Assembly (NCBI RefSeq): GCF_020523605.1
Contig: NZ_JAJAQI010000052.1
Span: forward strand, 1-34,890
Length of the DNA: 34,890 bases
Direction: 5' to 3'
Origin: Roseicella aerolata
Lineage (GTDB): Bacteria; Pseudomonadota; Alphaproteobacteria; Acetobacterales; Acetobacteraceae
Shown here: positions 7,155 through 17,004 of the stretch, one piece after another
How positions within the stretch are numbered: position 1 is the stretch's first letter
Layout: each line of letters starts with the position of its first letter
The notes under the pieces: generated by a model
Database searches by the model: none
Seen by the model: only the letters and a program-made list of their open reading frames with translations
Told to the model about the DNA's origin: nothing
Position numbers and translations under genes: made by a program

Positions 7155-8015
7155 ATGGTGCTCCGCTCGGTCTTCGCCACTGCCCTGGTGCTGCTCTCGG
7201 CGGGCTTCGCCCTCGTGGCCTGGCGCGCCGCGCAGCCGCCGATGATCGTCACCGCCGCGCCGGCCGCTGCCCCGCCTGCGGTCCGCACCGCCGTGCTGGT
7301 CGCCGCCCGCCCGCTGCAGCCCGGCACGCTCCTCAAGGATGAGGACCTGCAGACGCGCGAGATGGAGCCGGGCCTTGTTCCGCCCGGCGCCGTGCTGCAC
7401 AGCGACACGGCGCGGGCCGAGATGCGTGGCGCGCTGCTCCGCCGCTATATCGAGGCAGGCGCGGCCCTGGACCGCGACGATGTCCTGCGGCCGCGCGACC
7501 GCGGCTTCCTCGCCGCGGTGCTGCGCCCCTCCATGCGGGCGATCGCGGTCGGCGTCGATGCCATCACCGGCACCGCGGGGCTGATCTGGCCCGGCGACCA
7601 GGTGGACCTGATCCTGACGCAGGAGCTGGACGCCAGCACCACGCCGCTCGCGCGCCGCGTGGTGGGCGAGACGGTGCTGACCAATGTCCGCGTCATCGCC
7701 GTGGACCAGGAGATCACCCAGGGCGCCACCGGCACCTCGGCCTCGCCGACCGGCTCCGGCCCGCGCAACGTCGCCCGCACCGTGACGCTCGAGGTGACGA
7801 CCGCCCAGGCCGAGCGCGTCGCCGTGGCCGAGCGGCTCGGCCGCCTCGCCCTGACGGTGCGGCCCATCGATCTCGACACCACCCCGGCCGCGCCGGCGAA
7901 CAGCTCCGTCTTCGGCGCCGATGTCTCGCCGGCCCTCTCCCGCACGGATGCCGGGGCCGGAACCCGCATCCGCGTCATCCAGGGCAGCGACCTGAACGAG
8001 GTGACCTTCCGATGA
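7155..8015 (+). CDS. cpaB: Tad pilus assembly protein CpaB/RcpC (SAF domain)
   Basis: 286 residues with GGGAGG seven bases before the ATG. A single N-terminal membrane/signal segment (about 3-24) is followed by an SAF-type domain (about 43-110: VLVAARPLQPGTLLKDEDLQ ... ALLRRYIEAGAALDRDDV) and the RcpC/CpaB core with SMRAIAVGVDAITGTAGLIW and PGDQVDLIL. The family is a periplasmic partner of the CpaC secretin and is often suggested to contact peptidoglycan or gate the pore. Its stop overlaps the cpaC start (ATGA), implying coupled translation. Confidence 0.9.
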   Translation: MVLRSVFATALVLLSAGFALVAWRAAQPPMIVTAAPAAAPPAVRTAVLVAARPLQPGTLLKDEDLQTREMEPGLVPPGAVLHSDTARAEMRGALLRRYIEAGAALDRDDVLRPRDRGFLAAVLRPSMRAIAVGVDAITGTAGLIWPGDQVDLILTQELDASTTPLARRVVGETVLTNVRVIAVDQEITQGATGTSASPTGSGPRNVARTVTLEVTTAQAERVAVAERLGRLALTVRPIDLDTTPAAPANSSVFGADVSPALSRTDAGAGTRIRVIQGSDLNEVTFR

Positions 8016-9523
8016 ACCGCACAACCCTGACCACGGCGGTGCTGGCGGCCAGCCTCGCCACGCTGCCGGCCCTGGCGCAGCCCATGCAGCCGGCGCCCGG
8101 TCCGCAGCCGGGCCAAGCCGCCCCGCAGGCGGCGCTCGCCGCCCCGACCTACCCGATCCTGCTGGAGAGCGGCGCCGGTCGGCTGCTGCAACTGCCGCGG
8201 CCCGCGGCGACGGTGCTGGCCGCGGATCCCCGCATCGCCCGGGTGCAGCCGGCCTCCCCGACCTCGCTGTTCCTCGTCGGTGTCGGCGCCGGGCGCACCA
8301 CGGTGATCGCGACCAGCGACGACGGCACGCCGGTGGTGCAGTACGACGTCACCGTGCGTGGCGGCCGCGCGGAAGGCAGCCCGGCCGCCGCGGCGCCCGG
8401 CGGCGCGCCCGCCGCGCCGCGCGCCATCCCGGCGGCCACGGTGCAGGGCGCCATCCGGCAGGTCGTGCCGGGTGCCAGCCAGGTGCAGGTGCGCACCACG
8501 CCCGGCGGCGTGATCCTGACCGGCCCGGTGCCCTCCGCCGCGGATTCCCAGCGCGTCGAGGCGATCGCCCGCGGCTTCCTGGACGAGAACCAGGTCATCC
8601 AGAATCAGATGGAGGTGCTCTCCAGCGTGCAGGTCAATCTGCGGGTGCGGGTGCTGGAGATCTCCCGCGAGGTGACGCGCAATCTCGGCTTCAACTGGCA
8701 GGCGCTGGGCCGCAGCGGCAATTTCGTGCTCGGCCTGCGCAGCGGTCCCGGCGCGGACAGCATCGCCAGCGCCGTCCTCGGCGGCCTGTCCGGCGGCGCC
8801 CTGGCCGCGCCCGCGCTGCTGGGCGCCGCCTACCGCACCGCCAATGCCGATGTGAACGCCATCGTGGATGCGCTGGCCGAGGACCAGCTCATCACCATCC
8901 TCGCCGAGCCGAACCTGACCGCGCAATCCGGCGAGTCCGCAAGCTTCCTCGCGGGCGGCGAATTCCCCATCCCGGTCCAGGCGACGATCTCGGGCCAGGT
9001 GAGCATCCAGTTCAAGCAGTTCGGCGTCGGCCTCTCCTTCGTTCCCACCGTGCTCGGGCCGGACCGCATGAACCTGCGGGTGCGGCCCGAGGTGAGCGAG
9101 CTGTCTCAGAACGGCGCCATCGTCGTGCCGCTGGCGAGCGGCACCGTGCGCATCCCGGCGCTGGCGGTCCGGCGGGCCGAGACGACGGTCGAGGTCGGCA
9201 GCGGCCAGAGCTTCGCCATCGCCGGCCTGCTGCAGCGATCGACCACCCAGGTCGGGAACGGCGTCGCCGGCATCGGCGAAGTGCCGGTGCTCGGCGGGCT
9301 CTTCCGCTCCGAACGCTTCCGCCGGGCGGAATCGGAGCTGGTCATCATCGTGACGCCCTATCTCGTCCGCCCCGTCTCCGACCCGCGCGCGCTCTCCGGC
9401 CCGAGCGAGGGCTTCCGCCCGGCCACCGATCTCGACCGGCTTCTCTACAACCGCCAGATCGCGCGCGGCAGCCGGCCGGCCACGCCCATCGCGCCGGTGA
9501 ATGCCGGCTTCATCCTGAACTGA
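8012..9523 (+). CDS. cpaC: Tad pilus outer-membrane secretin CpaC/RcpA
   Basis: 503 residues. A Sec signal peptide (cleavage after ALA, about residue 22) is followed by a pilus-formation N-terminal domain (about 48-115), an Ala/Pro-rich linker, a BON-like module (about 150-205) and the secretin core (about 225-460) with VQVNLRVRVLEISREVTRNL, the SGESASFLAGGEFPIPV segment and an ending VLGGLFRSERFRRAESELVI. It forms the multimeric outer-membrane channel through which the Flp pilus passes. The length is normal for RcpA/CpaC. Confidence 0.93.
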   Translation: MNRTTLTTAVLAASLATLPALAQPMQPAPGPQPGQAAPQAALAAPTYPILLESGAGRLLQLPRPAATVLAADPRIARVQPASPTSLFLVGVGAGRTTVIATSDDGTPVVQYDVTVRGGRAEGSPAAAAPGGAPAAPRAIPAATVQGAIRQVVPGASQVQVRTTPGGVILTGPVPSAADSQRVEAIARGFLDENQVIQNQMEVLSSVQVNLRVRVLEISREVTRNLGFNWQALGRSGNFVLGLRSGPGADSIASAVLGGLSGGALAAPALLGAAYRTANADVNAIVDALAEDQLITILAEPNLTAQSGESASFLAGGEFPIPVQATISGQVSIQFKQFGVGLSFVPTVLGPDRMNLRVRPEVSELSQNGAIVVPLASGTVRIPALAVRRAETTVEVGSGQSFAIAGLLQRSTTQVGNGVAGIGEVPVLGGLFRSERFRRAESELVIIVTPYLVRPVSDPRALSGPSEGFRPATDLDRLLYNRQIARGSRPATPIAPVNAGFILN

Positions 9524-9531
9524 GGCACGAC

Positions 9532-9840
9532 ATGCAGCGGACCCTCTTCCCCCTCGCGCCGGTGCTGACGCTTCTCCTTGTGGGCTGCGCGGCCGACCCC
9601 TTCGAGCGCCCCGGCACCTGGCAGCCGGCCGGGCACAACGATGCCAATCTGCGGTCCATGGTGGTCGAGCCGCTGCACCTGCAGGCCGGCCAGGGCAGTT
9701 CCACCAGCCGCGGCGCGGCAGGGGCGCAACCCATCGACCGGCTGCTCGCTGACCGGCGCCGCCCCCTGCCCTCCAGCCAGAACCAGGCGCTGCAGGTCAA
9801 CGTCAATCCCGGGAACGGAGGCAGCGATGCCGGCCGCTGA
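9532..9840 (+). CDS. Short CpaD-like pilus lipoprotein
   Basis: 102 residues with a lipoprotein signal (LLLVGC, Cys19). It sits where cpaD lies in Caulobacter-type tad loci, between the secretin and cpaE. CpaD proteins are usually about 200 residues and contain a C-terminal N-L-x-x-M-V-x-x-P-x-x-L block; here HNDANLRSMVVEPLHLQAGQ (about 35-54) resembles it. The N-terminal CpaD domain is missing altogether, so this may be a reduced CpaD that only accompanies or anchors the secretin. Its last 14 bases overlap the start of cpaE, whose Shine-Dalgarno (GGAGG, 9816-9820) lies inside this gene. The CpaD relation is inferred from position plus that short motif. Confidence 0.65.
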   Translation: MQRTLFPLAPVLTLLLVGCAADPFERPGTWQPAGHNDANLRSMVVEPLHLQAGQGSSTSRGAAGAQPIDRLLADRRRPLPSSQNQALQVNVNPGNGGSDAGR

Positions 9841-11049
9841 CGGCATGATGGCACCGGCGACCGCGCCCGGTGCCAGCACGGGGGAGCGCCTGCCGGTGCT
9901 CGCCTTCCTCTGCGATGAGGAGAGCGAGACCACCTTCCGCACCGGCCTGTCCGGCAGGACGGGCGCAATCACCGTCCGGCGCGGCACCATCCGCACCGCC
10001 ATCGCCGCGCTGGAGCGGGAGCCGACGCCGCACATCCTGGTGGTGGACCTGTCGGGGGAGGAGAACCCCTCCGAGCTCCTCGACCGGCTCTCAGCGGTCT
10101 GCACCCCGGACGTCACCGTGCTGGCGGTGGGCGACCGCAGCGACATCGGCTTCTACAGGGAAATCCAGCATGAATTCGGCATTGCCGAATACCTGTTCAA
10201 GCCGCTGACGCGCGACAACGTCGCCCGGCTCTTCGGCCCGCACATCACCGGCCAGCGGGAGGAAGCCGCGCAGCGCGGCAACCGCGTCGTCGCGGTCTGC
10301 GGGGTGCGGGGCGGCACCGGCGCCACCACGGTCGCGGTGAACCTCGCCGTGCTGCTGGCCGACAGCACCCGCAGCCATGTGGCACTGCTCGACCTGCACC
10401 TGCGGGGCGGCAGCGCCGCCATGATGCTCGGGGTACGCTCCACCGCGGGCCTGCGGGTCGTGCTGGAGGATCCGGACCGGGTGGACCCGCTTTTCGTTGA
10501 GCGTGCGGCGGTGCCGATCGGCGACCGGCTCCGGCTGCTCTCGGCCGACGAGCCGCCGGAGGCCGACCCCGCGCCCAAGGCCGCCGGCGCGCTGCGCCTG
10601 CTGGAGATCCTGCGCAACCGCTTCAACCTGGTCATCGTCGATCTGCCCTGGCCGCCAGGACCGGTGGAGCGCGCGGTGCTCGAGGTCGCGCGGCACCGGG
10701 TGCTGGTCTTCCGGCCGGATGTCGCCGGCCTGCGCGACGCCGCGGCGGCGCGGGCCATGCTGACGGCGAAATCCGCAGGCGACGGTCCGATCCTGCTCGT
10801 GCAGAACGGGGCGGGCGCGCCGGGCAGCCTCGAGACGGCGATGGTCCTGCAGGCGCTCGGCGCCGCGCCCGACATCACCATCCCGCACCTGCCGCGGCAC
10901 CTGCCGCGCGCTGCCGATCTGGGGCAGCCCGCCGTGCGCGGCTGCGCGCCCCTCCGCCGCGCCCTCGCCCCGCTGGCGCAGGAGGTCAACGGTACCCGGC
11001 AGGCCGTGGGCAACGGCCTGCTCGGCCGCATTCTCGGGCGGTGGGCGCG

Positions 11050-11053
<4 letters not shown>
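9827..11053 (+). CDS. cpaE: Tad pilus localisation ATPase CpaE/TadZ
   Basis: 408 residues from the ATG at 9827, selected by an ideal GGAGG six bases upstream. The frame is open back to 9578, but that part overlaps the CpaD-like gene. Residues of about 22-140 form a degenerate receiver-like domain (LVVDLSGEEN, EYLFKPL). From 153 comes a ParA/MinD-type ATPase with an atypical Walker A, GVRGGTGATTVAVNLA (about 159-174), lacking the signature lysine of MinD as is usual for CpaE/TadZ, followed by LLDLHLRGG and VIVDLPWPPG. CpaE positions the pilus machine in the cell. Its stop overlaps the cpaF start. Confidence 0.9.
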
Positions 11054-12407
<1,354 letters not shown>

Positions 12408-12411
<4 letters not shown>

Positions 12412-13370
12412 GCCGGGACGCCCTACTCGCCCTTTGCACGCTGCTCGCCTCCCTCTCGCTGGCGGGCGCCGTCCTCGTGCTGCGCGGCGGGTTGCGGGAA
12501 AGGCTGCAGGCGCGCCTCGCGCTGGTCACCGCCGGGGCGGCGGAGATGCCCGGCCAGGGCGCGCAGCTCCTCGCCCTGGCGCCGCTCGCGCCGTCGCAGC
12601 TCGCGCTGCGGCAGCGGATCCTGCGCCTGCTCGGCCGCTCGCCGCACCTGCCCCCCAGCCACGCCTTCTCCCTGCCCCTGGTGCTCCTCGCGGCGCTCGG
12701 CGCCGGGCTGGTCGCCGCCTGGGCGATCGCCTGGCTGATGGATCCGCTGATCGGCATCGCCGGTGGCGGCGCAGTCGGCCTCCTCGTCACCTATGGGCTG
12801 TTCCGGCTGGAGGCCGACCGCCACCGTGACGCTCTCTTCCTGCAGGTGCCGGATGCGATCAGCTTCGTCCTGCGCGCCGTGCGGGCCGGCCTGCCGGTGA
12901 GCGAGGCGCTGCGCACCGTGGCCCGCGAGATGCCCTCGCCGACGCGGGAGGAGTTCGACCGGGCGGTCAGCCATCTCGCGATCGGCACCGCGCTCGACCA
13001 GGCGCTGCTGGCCCTGGCCGAGCGGACCCGGCTGGCGGAGTACAAATTCCTTGCCGTCGTCATCGCGCTGCAGGCACAGACCGGCGGCAATCTCGGCGAG
13101 GCGCTGGAGAACCTCGCCGAGATCACCCGCCAGCGGGTCGGGATGCGCGGCAAGATCCTGGCGCTGACCGCCGAGGCGCGCCTCTCCGCCAAGATCCTGA
13201 TCGCCCTGCCGCTGGTCTGCGGCGCGGCGATCGCGGTGCTCGTTCCCGGCCATCTCACCCCCATGGTCCAGGAACCGCAGGGCCGGAAGATGCTGCTCGG
13301 CGGGGTCGCGGCCTTGCTGATCGGCGTGCTGATCATTCGCGCGATGCTGCGCTCTGCGGCCAAGGATTGA
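12408..13370 (+). CDS. tadB: Tad pilus inner-membrane platform protein TadB
   Basis: 320 residues of the T2SSF/GspF family. Hydrophobic segments lie near 6-26, 91-110, 112-133, and two near the C-terminus (about 265-285 and 293-310). They flank a cytoplasmic domain with FLQVPDAISFVLRAVRAGLP, SEALRTVAREMPSP and QTGGNLGEALENLAEITRQR, the characteristic TadB core. TadB and TadC form the membrane platform driven by CpaF. The start codon overlaps the cpaF stop by 4 bases; tadC starts 3 bases after its stop. Confidence 0.93.
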
Positions 13371-13373
13371 GCC

Positions 13374-14300
13374 ATGGCTCCCGACACAGGCCTGGCGATC
13401 ACCTCGCTCGGCATCGCCCTGCTCCTCCTGCTCGTGGCCGGCATCCTGCTGGCGCGCGGGGTCTGGCTGCGGCGCGTCTCGGCACGGATCGCCGACAACA
13501 TTCTCGGGCAGGGGGCGAACCCGGCCGGGGCGGCGCCGGATCCGCGGCTCACCCAGGCCATCCGCTCCGCCGGCCGCGCCGTCCGCAGCGGCGCCTTCCT
13601 CTCGGAGAGCGATGCCCAGGTCCTGGCGCGCAGCGCCGCTGCCGCAGGAATCAAGGAGAGCCGCGCGATCGCGGCCTTCATCGGCGCCAAACTGCTGCTG
13701 ATGCTGCTGCTGCCACCGGCCGTCTATGCCGGCGCGACCATGACGGGCAGCGGCCATGCCCTCATCATGGCGCTCGGGGCCTTCGCCGGCGGCATGCTGC
13801 TGCCGAACTACGTCCTCAATGCGGTGCGCAAATCCTATGCGCAGCAGATGCAGCGCGGCCTGACCGAGGCGCTCGACCTCATGGTCGTCTGCTCCGAGGC
13901 CGGCCTCGGCCTCGACTCCATGGTCGATCGGGTGGCGCGCGAGATGCGGCACTCCAGCCCCGCGATCGGCCTGGAATTCGCAACCCTGACGCATGAGCTG
14001 CGGATGCTGTCCGACCGGCGCCTCGCGCTGGAGCGCCTGGCCGAGCGTGCCTCGACGGACCAGATGCGGCGCCTGACATCCACGCTCAGCCAGGCCATGC
14101 AGTACGGCACGCCGCTCGGGCAGGCGCTCCGCGTCCTGGCGGGCGAGTTGCGGCGCGACCGGATGCTGCGGCTGGAGGCGCGCGCCGCCAAGCTGCCCGC
14201 CATGATGGTCGGGCCGCTGATCGTCTTCATCATGCCCTGCCTGTTCATCGTGCTGGTCGGGCCATCGATCATCGTCCTGTCCAACGGCCTCGGAGGCTGA
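13374..14300 (+). CDS. tadC: Tad pilus inner-membrane platform protein TadC
   Basis: 308 residues of the T2SSF family. An N-terminal membrane helix (about 7-27) is followed by two helices at about 97-145 and a terminal pair near 280-305. The cytoplasmic core reads RGLTEALDLMVVCSEAGLGL, with TLTHELRMLSDRRLALERLA and TLSQAMQYGTPLGQALRVLA, as expected for TadC. It is the partner of TadB in the platform complex. tadD begins 3 bases after its stop, on the same transcript. Confidence 0.93.
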   Translation: MAPDTGLAITSLGIALLLLLVAGILLARGVWLRRVSARIADNILGQGANPAGAAPDPRLTQAIRSAGRAVRSGAFLSESDAQVLARSAAAAGIKESRAIAAFIGAKLLLMLLLPPAVYAGATMTGSGHALIMALGAFAGGMLLPNYVLNAVRKSYAQQMQRGLTEALDLMVVCSEAGLGLDSMVDRVAREMRHSSPAIGLEFATLTHELRMLSDRRLALERLAERASTDQMRRLTSTLSQAMQYGTPLGQALRVLAGELRRDRMLRLEARAAKLPAMMVGPLIVFIMPCLFIVLVGPSIIVLSNGLGG

Positions 14301-14303
14301 CAC

Positions 14304-15026
14304 ATGCCCATTCCTGCCAGTTCGTGCCTGCGCTCCGGCCTGCTTGGCCTCGGGCTGCTCGGCCTCGCCGCCTGCGGCGGAACACCGGTCGCGGGTGACC
14401 GGCCACAGTCGCAGCTTCGCCTCGCCGCGGTCGCCGAGGCCGCCGGGCAGCCGGATGTCGCGCTCAACATCGTCAGCGCCGCGGCCACGGCGAATCCGGG
14501 CGATGCGGCGCTGCAGGCGCGGCATGCGGGCCTCCTGCTCCGCGCCGGCCTGGTCGGCGATGCGCAGTCCGTCCTCGGCCGCGCCCTCGCCCGCCATCCC
14601 CGCGATGCCGCCCTGCTGCGGGAGCAGGGCCGCATCGCCCTGCTCAGCGGCAATACGGCGGAGGCGCTGCAGGCCTTCGAGAACGTGCTCGCGGGCGCGC
14701 CGCGCGATGTGTCCGCGCTGAACGGCCGGGGCGTGGCGCTCGACATGCTCGGCCGCCATGGGGAGGCGCAGCAGAGCTACCGGCAGGCGCGTGCCCTGGC
14801 GCCGGACGACATCTCGGTCGCCAACAACCTGGCCATGTCCTTCATCCTGGCGGGCATGCCGCAGGAGGCGCTGCCGATCCTGGAACCGCTGGCCCGGCGC
14901 GCCGATGCGCCGCCGCGGGTCGCGAACAACCTGGCGATCGCGCGGGCCACCACCGGGGAGCAGCCGGCGGAGCGGCCGGGGCTGCGTGGCGAGCAGATGA
15001 GCCAGTTGCTGGCGGCGTTGCAGTAG
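14304..15026 (+). CDS. tadD: Tad pilus pilotin-like TPR lipoprotein TadD
   Basis: 240 residues. The lipoprotein signal is good (LGLAAC, Cys24). The remainder is alpha-helical tetratricopeptide-like repeats, roughly residues 35-200, with the A-x-x-x-P-x-x-A rhythm in RALARHPRDAALLREQGRIA, and LQAFENVLAGAPRDVSALNG. TadD is the outer-membrane TPR lipoprotein thought to help secretin assembly. It is the last gene of the tad assembly operon. Confidence 0.9.
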   Translation: MPIPASSCLRSGLLGLGLLGLAACGGTPVAGDRPQSQLRLAAVAEAAGQPDVALNIVSAAATANPGDAALQARHAGLLLRAGLVGDAQSVLGRALARHPRDAALLREQGRIALLSGNTAEALQAFENVLAGAPRDVSALNGRGVALDMLGRHGEAQQSYRQARALAPDDISVANNLAMSFILAGMPQEALPILEPLARRADAPPRVANNLAIARATTGEQPAERPGLRGEQMSQLLAALQ

Positions 15027-15059
15027 AGGGTGGCCGGGGCGGACGCTGCGGGCGCATTC

Positions 15060-15089
15060 CATGCCGGCCCGCCTGAGGGGGCCGGCATG
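15060..15089. terminator. Perfect hairpin downstream of the tad operon
   Basis: 11-bp arms CATGCCGGCCC (15060-15070) and their complement (15079-15089) enclose an 8-base loop. It lies 33 bases after the tadD stop and in front of the convergent Bug-family gene. There is no T-run on either side, so it may be a bidirectional terminator of the GC-only type. The rest of 15027-15212 shows nothing. Confidence 0.5.
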
Positions 15090-15212
15090 ATCGCAGCCCC
15101 CGGCGCGCAGCCGCCGCACAGGTTGCGCGCGGCTGCCGGGCGGCAACGGCGGCATGCGAACGGTCCGCCTTGTTGCGGGGGAGGAGCGCGCCTCCGCCCG
15201 CGGGCCCATGTC

Positions 15213-16187
15213 CTATTCCGGCTGCGCGCCGCTGACCTTCACCATCTCCGCCCAGATCGGCTTCTCCCGGGCCAGCCGCGTCGCCAGCCCGTCGGGCGTG
15301 GAGCCGGTCAACCGGGCACCCATCGCGATGGCGCGCTGCTGCAGCGCCGGATCGGTCCAGGCCGCCCGCACCTCGGCCGAGAGCCGGTCGATCACCGCCT
15401 GCGGCGTGCCGCGCGGCGCCGCCCACATGTGCCAGGGCGAGACCTCGAAGCCGGGCAGGCCGGCCTCCGCCATGGTCGGCACGTCCGGCAGCGCCGGCCA
15501 GCGCTGCGGCAGCGCGACGGCAAGCGCCCGCATCCGGCCTTCCTGGATCACGCCGACATAGGAGGCGAGATTGTCCACCGCATACTGGATGTCGCCCGCG
15601 AGCAGCGCCGGGATGGTCTGGGCGGCGCCGCGATAGCTCACATGCTGCGCCTCGAATCCCGCCCTTCCGGCCAGGTAGGCGCCGGAGAGATGGATGGTGG
15701 TGCCGACGCCGGAGGAGCCGAAGCTGACCCCACCCGGCCGTGCCTTCGCCCAGGCGATGAACTCCTGCAGCGTCCGCGCCGGGACGTGCTGCGCCGGGAC
15801 CACCGCGACGTTGGGCAGGTCCCACATGGCGCTGATCCAGGCGAAGTCCCGGTCGGGATCGTAGGGGAGCCGTCTGAAGAGGTGCGGGTTGATCAGCAGG
15901 TTGTGCATGCTCACCGTGCCGATCGTGTAGCCATCCGGCGTGGCGCGGGCGAGCGCCTCCGCGCCGATATTGCCGGAGGCGCCGGTGCGCGTCTCCACCA
16001 CGAAGGGCTGGCCGAGACGCTGCGACATCTGCTCGGCCGCCAGCCGCGTCATGACATCGAGCGAGCCGCCCGGCGGGAAGCCGACGAGGACGCGCACCGG
16101 CCGGTCCGGCCAGTTTCCCTGGGCCCGGCCCGACAGGGGCAGGGCGGCAAGCATGGGTGTCGCAAGCAGGGCGCGGCGGTGCAGCAA
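15213..16187 (-). CDS. Bug/TctC-family periplasmic solute-binding protein
   Basis: 324 residues. The start is a TTG at 16187, set by GGAGGG seven bases upstream and by the signal sequence MLHRRALLATPMLAALPLSGRA that it creates; its RR pair might make it a Tat substrate. The mature protein opens with the family pattern WPDRPVRVLVGFPPGGSLD and contains TGASGNIGAEALARATPDGY, typical of tripartite tricarboxylate transporter receptors. Such proteins bind carboxylates or other small acids in the periplasm. No tctA or tctB membrane gene is nearby, as is usual for the many orphan Bug proteins in Acetobacteraceae and Burkholderiales, so the ligand cannot be predicted. Confidence 0.92.
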   Translation of the reverse strand: MLHRRALLATPMLAALPLSGRAQGNWPDRPVRVLVGFPPGGSLDVMTRLAAEQMSQRLGQPFVVETRTGASGNIGAEALARATPDGYTIGTVSMHNLLINPHLFRRLPYDPDRDFAWISAMWDLPNVAVVPAQHVPARTLQEFIAWAKARPGGVSFGSSGVGTTIHLSGAYLAGRAGFEAQHVSYRGAAQTIPALLAGDIQYAVDNLASYVGVIQEGRMRALAVALPQRWPALPDVPTMAEAGLPGFEVSPWHMWAAPRGTPQAVIDRLSAEVRAAWTDPALQQRAIAMGARLTGSTPDGLATRLAREKPIWAEMVKVSGAQPE

Positions 16188-16529
16188 AGGATGTCCCTCC
16201 CGTCATTCGTTGCGCCTAGCTTAGCATCCGCCGGTGCCACGGCGGTAGCACGGCCGGCCAGGCGGGCAGGACCAGGACGGAGAGGCGGTTGCGCCAGCCG
16301 CCCCGGCCGCGATGCCTGCCGCGGTTGCTCCCCCCGGCGCGCGGGGAAGGGTCAGCCGGGCTCGCGCATCGCCCCCACCGGGTGATGCCAGCCCGCAGCA
16401 AGCCTGACCTGCAGCCGCCGGAGGCGGCCGAGGCTGCGCAGGCGGCCCGCGCCGGGTGGCGAGTCGCCATGCCGGCAGAGGCGGCGCCCGAGGCCGCAGA
16501 CATGCGTCGGCATGCCTGCGGGGGCAGTA
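16188..16529. other. Gene-less stretch between the Bug gene and the FKBP gene
   Basis: 342 bases. It holds the ribosome site of the Bug gene at the left end and presumably its promoter. I see no convincing promoter, hairpin with T-tract or RNA gene. Open frames here (for example 16216-16533 minus and 16289-16585 plus) have no signal, no ribosome site and an arginine/alanine-rich composition typical of non-coding high-GC DNA. Confidence 0.5.
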
Positions 16530-16862
16530 TCACTCCACCGCCAGCAGTTCCACGTCGAAGACCAGCGTGGCATTGGGCGGGATGACGCCGCCGGCGCCAC
16601 GGGCGCCATAGCCGAGCTCCGGCGGGATGGTCAGGCGGCGCTGGCCGCCGACCTTCATGCCGGCCACGCCGCGATCCCAGCCGGCGATGACATGGCCGGC
16701 GCCCAGCTCGAACTGGAAGGGGTCGCCGCGGTCACGCGAGCTGTCGAATTTCCGCCCCTTGCCCTCGGGCGCGGCCGGGTCGTGCAGCCAGCCCGTGTAA
16801 TGGACGGTCACCATGTGGCCGGGGGCTGCGGTATCGCCGGTGCCCGGCTTCAATTCGCTCAT
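16530..16862 (-). CDS. FKBP-type peptidyl-prolyl cis-trans isomerase
   Basis: 110 residues, a single FKBP domain of normal minimal size with no signal peptide, so cytoplasmic. Family residues are visible: VTVHYTGWL near the start, [17 protein letters not shown], then [28 protein letters not shown] and [14 protein letters not shown] at the end. It catalyses proline isomerisation and may act as a folding helper. The ATG at 16862 follows no strong ribosome site. It is monocistronic as far as can be seen, 142 bases from the stop of the oxidoreductase gene upstream on the same strand. Confidence 0.93.
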   Translation of the reverse strand: MSELKPGTGDTAAPGHMVTVHYTGWLHDPAAPEGKGRKFDSSRDRGDPFQFELGAGHVIAGWDRGVAGMKVGGQRRLTIPPELGYGARGAGGVIPPNATLVFDVELLAVE

Positions 16863-17004
16863 CGGTTTCGCCTTCGGTTGCAGCCTGGATCAAGCACGGG
16901 ATGGCGGCCGGCGCCATGGGCCGGGGCGGATCGCCCGGCCCGGCCGGCGGGGCAGCCGGGCCCGGCTGGGGCCAGAATGCGGCGCCGCCCCACCGGTTCC
17001 GGCC

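Noticed and set aside
12423-15209. Long minus-strand open frame (928 codons) opposite tadB-tadC-tadD
   Set aside because: Low-complexity Arg/Gln/Gly composition and complete overlap with well-supported tad genes; no ribosome site.
16216-16585. Open frames of about 100 codons between the Bug and FKBP genes
   Set aside because: No ribosome site, Arg/Ala-rich composition, and the plus-strand frame runs into the FKBP gene.
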